A stretch of 7,055 nt of DNA from an uncultured Gemmataceae bacterium (GTDB lineage Bacteria > Planctomycetota > Planctomycetia > Gemmatales > Gemmataceae), in the NCBI GenBank assembly GCA_937922175.1, contig CAKZUU010000242.1, positions 1-7,055 on the forward strand. Reading direction: 5' to 3'. Positions within the stretch are counted from its first letter, which is position 1, and each line of letters starts with the position of its first letter. Below the pieces are notes generated by a model. The model did not search any database. It saw nothing but the letters and a program-made list of their open reading frames with translations, and had not been told where the DNA came from. Both the position numbers and the translations under genes were made by a program. Below are positions 5,601 to 7,055 of this stretch, piece after piece.

Positions 5601-6656
5601 ATGAATGCTTCCGTCCCGCTCTCTCTTCCGCTCGTCAATTCCTCACTCCGAACGGATCGCGGTGACGCGTCGGCGCGTTTGGTCGATACGTTTGGTCGTG
5701 TCCATAACAATCTTCGAATCAGTGTCACCGATCGCTGCAACCTCCGGTGTGTCTACTGCATGCCCGAAGAGGTGACTTTCATTGACCGCCGGGAACTGCT
5801 GACGTTCGAAGAAATCGCGACGTTCGTCCGAGTGGCGGCACCTCTTGGCATTAACAAGATCCGGCTGACCGGTGGTGAACCGCTGATGCGCCGGGATCTG
5901 CACAAATTGGTTGCCCTTCTGCGCGAGATCCCCGGTATTCACGATCTTGGGCTAACGACTAACGGCTTGTTGCTGGCCGAGCAAGCCTCGGTTCTTTATG
6001 CCGCCGGACTTCGCCGACTAAACATCAGCCTCGACACCCTCGACCCCCATCGCTTTCGGCAAATCACGCGACGCGATGGGCTTCAGGCCACGATCGACGG
6101 CTTGTTCGAGGCTCGAAGGCTCGGCTTTCGGCCGATCAAGGTCAACGCTGTTGCCGTGCGCGGCTTGATTGAGCACGATCTGATTCCGTTGGCCGTGTTT
6201 TGCCGCGAGTACGGTTTTGAGTTTCGGCTGATCGAATATATGCCGATCGGGGCCGAACCCTGGGAGCGGGACAAAGTTTTTTTTGCCCACGAAATCATTG
6301 AGAAGCTCGAACGAGAGATCGCACCACTCGTCCCCGCCCCCGACTACGACCCCCGCGCCCCGGCGATGGAGTTCGACTATGCCGACGGTCGTGGAAGAGT
6401 CGGCTTGATCGCCTCCGTCTCCCGACCGTTTTGTCAGCGATGCAACCGCCTGCGGCTGACGGCAGATGGCAAGTTGCGTCATTGCTTGTTCGCGCTGGAA
6501 GAGACGGATTTGAAGCCATTGTTGCGACCGGTGTGCGAAGCTTCGGTCTTGGCCGAGGCGATCCGCCGAACCGTCTGGTCCAAATGGGAGGGACACGAAA
6601 TCAACACCGCACGCTTCGTCAAACCCAGTCGAACCATGCACGCGATCGGCGGCTGA
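5601..6656 (+). CDS. moaA: GTP 3',8-cyclase (radical SAM enzyme) MoaA
   Basis: MoaA catalyses the first step of molybdenum-cofactor synthesis, the radical SAM rearrangement of GTP to 3',8-cyclo-dihydro-GTP, which MoaC (not in this window) then converts to cPMP. The N-terminal SAM-cluster motif is C46xxxC50xxC53 (DRCNLRCVYCMPE). RLTGGEPLMRRD follows, then NISLDTLDP. The second GTP-binding cluster is C278xxC281 with C295 (FCQRCNRLRLTADGKLRHC). The C-terminal Gly-Gly tail (MHAIGG) needed for catalysis is present at 350-351. At 351 residues it is slightly longer than E. coli MoaA (329), because about 28 residues precede the conserved VDTFGR. No later ATG lies before that block, though a TTG at codon 27 could be an alternative start. 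The gene is the last of the + strand series and faces gpsA across 32 bases. Confidence 0.97.
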   Translation: MNASVPLSLPLVNSSLRTDRGDASARLVDTFGRVHNNLRISVTDRCNLRCVYCMPEEVTFIDRRELLTFEEIATFVRVAAPLGINKIRLTGGEPLMRRDLHKLVALLREIPGIHDLGLTTNGLLLAEQASVLYAAGLRRLNISLDTLDPHRFRQITRRDGLQATIDGLFEARRLGFRPIKVNAVAVRGLIEHDLIPLAVFCREYGFEFRLIEYMPIGAEPWERDKVFFAHEIIEKLEREIAPLVPAPDYDPRAPAMEFDYADGRGRVGLIASVSRPFCQRCNRLRLTADGKLRHCLFALEETDLKPLLRPVCEASVLAEAIRRTVWSKWEGHEINTARFVKPSRTMHAIGG

Positions 6657-6688
6657 GGGCCCCCCGCCCATTTCGTAAAGGTCGCCTC

Positions 6689-7055
6689 TCACCACTCACG
6701 CTTCGGGCCACGGGCCATCAAATCATGGACGGCATCCCGAGGCGATTTCCCCTCGTAAAGCACACGGTAGACCTCGGTCATGATGGGGATTTCGACTCCC
6801 ATCGAAGCGGCTCGTCGATACACTGCCTTGGCCGTCCATACCCCCTCCGCGACCTGACACATGTCCGCGAGGATGTCGGCGATTTTTTCCCCTCGCCCCA
6901 GTCGTTCGCCCACCCGCCGATTCCGACCATGCGGGCTAATGCACGTCGTGATCAGGTCGCCCAGGCCGGCCAGCCCATGAAAGGTGGCTGGATCGGCTCC
7001 CAGGGCCACGCCCAAGCGAGTCATTTCCACCAGAGCGCGAGTGAGCAAGGCTGAC
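6689..7055 (-). CDS. gpsA: glycerol-3-phosphate dehydrogenase [NAD(P)+], C-terminal part (start outside window)
   Basis: This is the C-terminal substrate-binding domain (about 121 residues visible) of the cytoplasmic enzyme that reduces dihydroxyacetone phosphate to sn-glycerol 3-phosphate, the entry to phospholipid synthesis. The family hallmark is seen on the - strand: TRALVEMTRLGVALGADPAT, then FHGLAGLGDLITTCISPHGR followed by NRRVGERLGRG, then AEGVWTAKAVYRRA, IPIMTEVYRVLYEGKSPRDAV and a short basic end. The frame is open to the right edge, and TTG at 7046-7048 is an internal Leu rather than a start, so the Rossmann NAD domain and the catalytic Lys lie beyond the window. It converges with moaA and is not part of that operon. 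The stop is TGA at 6689-6691 on the complementary strand. Confidence 0.95.
   Translation of the reverse strand, partial: SALLTRALVEMTRLGVALGADPATFHGLAGLGDLITTCISPHGRNRRVGERLGRGEKIADILADMCQVAEGVWTAKAVYRRAASMGVEIPIMTEVYRVLYEGKSPRDAVHDLMARGPKREW

Noticed and set aside
6648..6668. Possible hairpin GGCGG...CCGCC at the end of moaA as a terminator between convergent genes
   Set aside because: It has only five base pairs with an 11-base loop, starts inside the coding region and has no T-run on either strand; too weak to call.
6018..6695. Open frame (225 codons) on the - strand across moaA
   Set aside because: It is the antisense shadow of moaA; its translation has no recognisable domain, while the + strand reading is a clear radical SAM enzyme.
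6431..7054. Open frame on the + strand over the end of moaA and opposite gpsA
   Set aside because: It is a shadow of two real genes in other frames; its product is Arg/His/Pro-rich without motifs.

Overview
The window looks like a chromosomal core-metabolism segment of a GC-rich bacterium, most probably a planctomycete. That assignment is an inference from protein style, the long fused FAD/Fe-S oxidase, weak Shine-Dalgarno signals and tight gene packing. It cannot be proven from the sequence alone. No mobile element, tRNA, rRNA or CRISPR array is visible. Coding density is very high, and no gene-free stretch exceeds about 80 bases.

Layout on the + strand: the 3' part of folE (GTP cyclohydrolase I) comes first. 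It is followed by an uncharacterised polytopic membrane protein and, overlapping it by 4 bases through a TTG start, a zinc-ribbon protein with two membrane segments. After a 76-base gap comes a ~985-residue FAD-linked oxidase fused to a GlpC-like Fe-S/CCG module, of the YdiJ type (2-hydroxyacid dehydrogenase). Its stop codon overlaps the start of moaD (ATGA). The series continues with a previously unlisted 42-codon single-membrane-span ORF, then moaE and moaA, with gaps of only 20, 10 and 9 bases. A partial gpsA (glycerol-3-phosphate dehydrogenase) converges from the - strand at the right edge.

How the genes fit together: MoaA begins molybdenum-cofactor synthesis by rearranging GTP. MoaD and MoaE together form molybdopterin synthase, which adds the dithiolene sulfurs. 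moaC, moeB, mog and moeA are not in the window. FolE also consumes GTP, for the folate/pterin branch. The oxidase is probably a membrane-associated D-2-hydroxyacid (lactate/glycolate/2-hydroxyglutarate type) dehydrogenase, and its link to the moa genes is positional only.

Four points stand out. MoaD continues 27 residues past the Gly-Gly that must be its C-terminus to work. An unlisted 42-residue membrane peptide sits exactly between the two molybdopterin-synthase subunits. The oxidase has lost all expected cysteines in its first CCG domain and has altered residues in its FAD-oxidase metal-site motifs. The zinc-ribbon protein has cysteine pairs on either side of a membrane hairpin.
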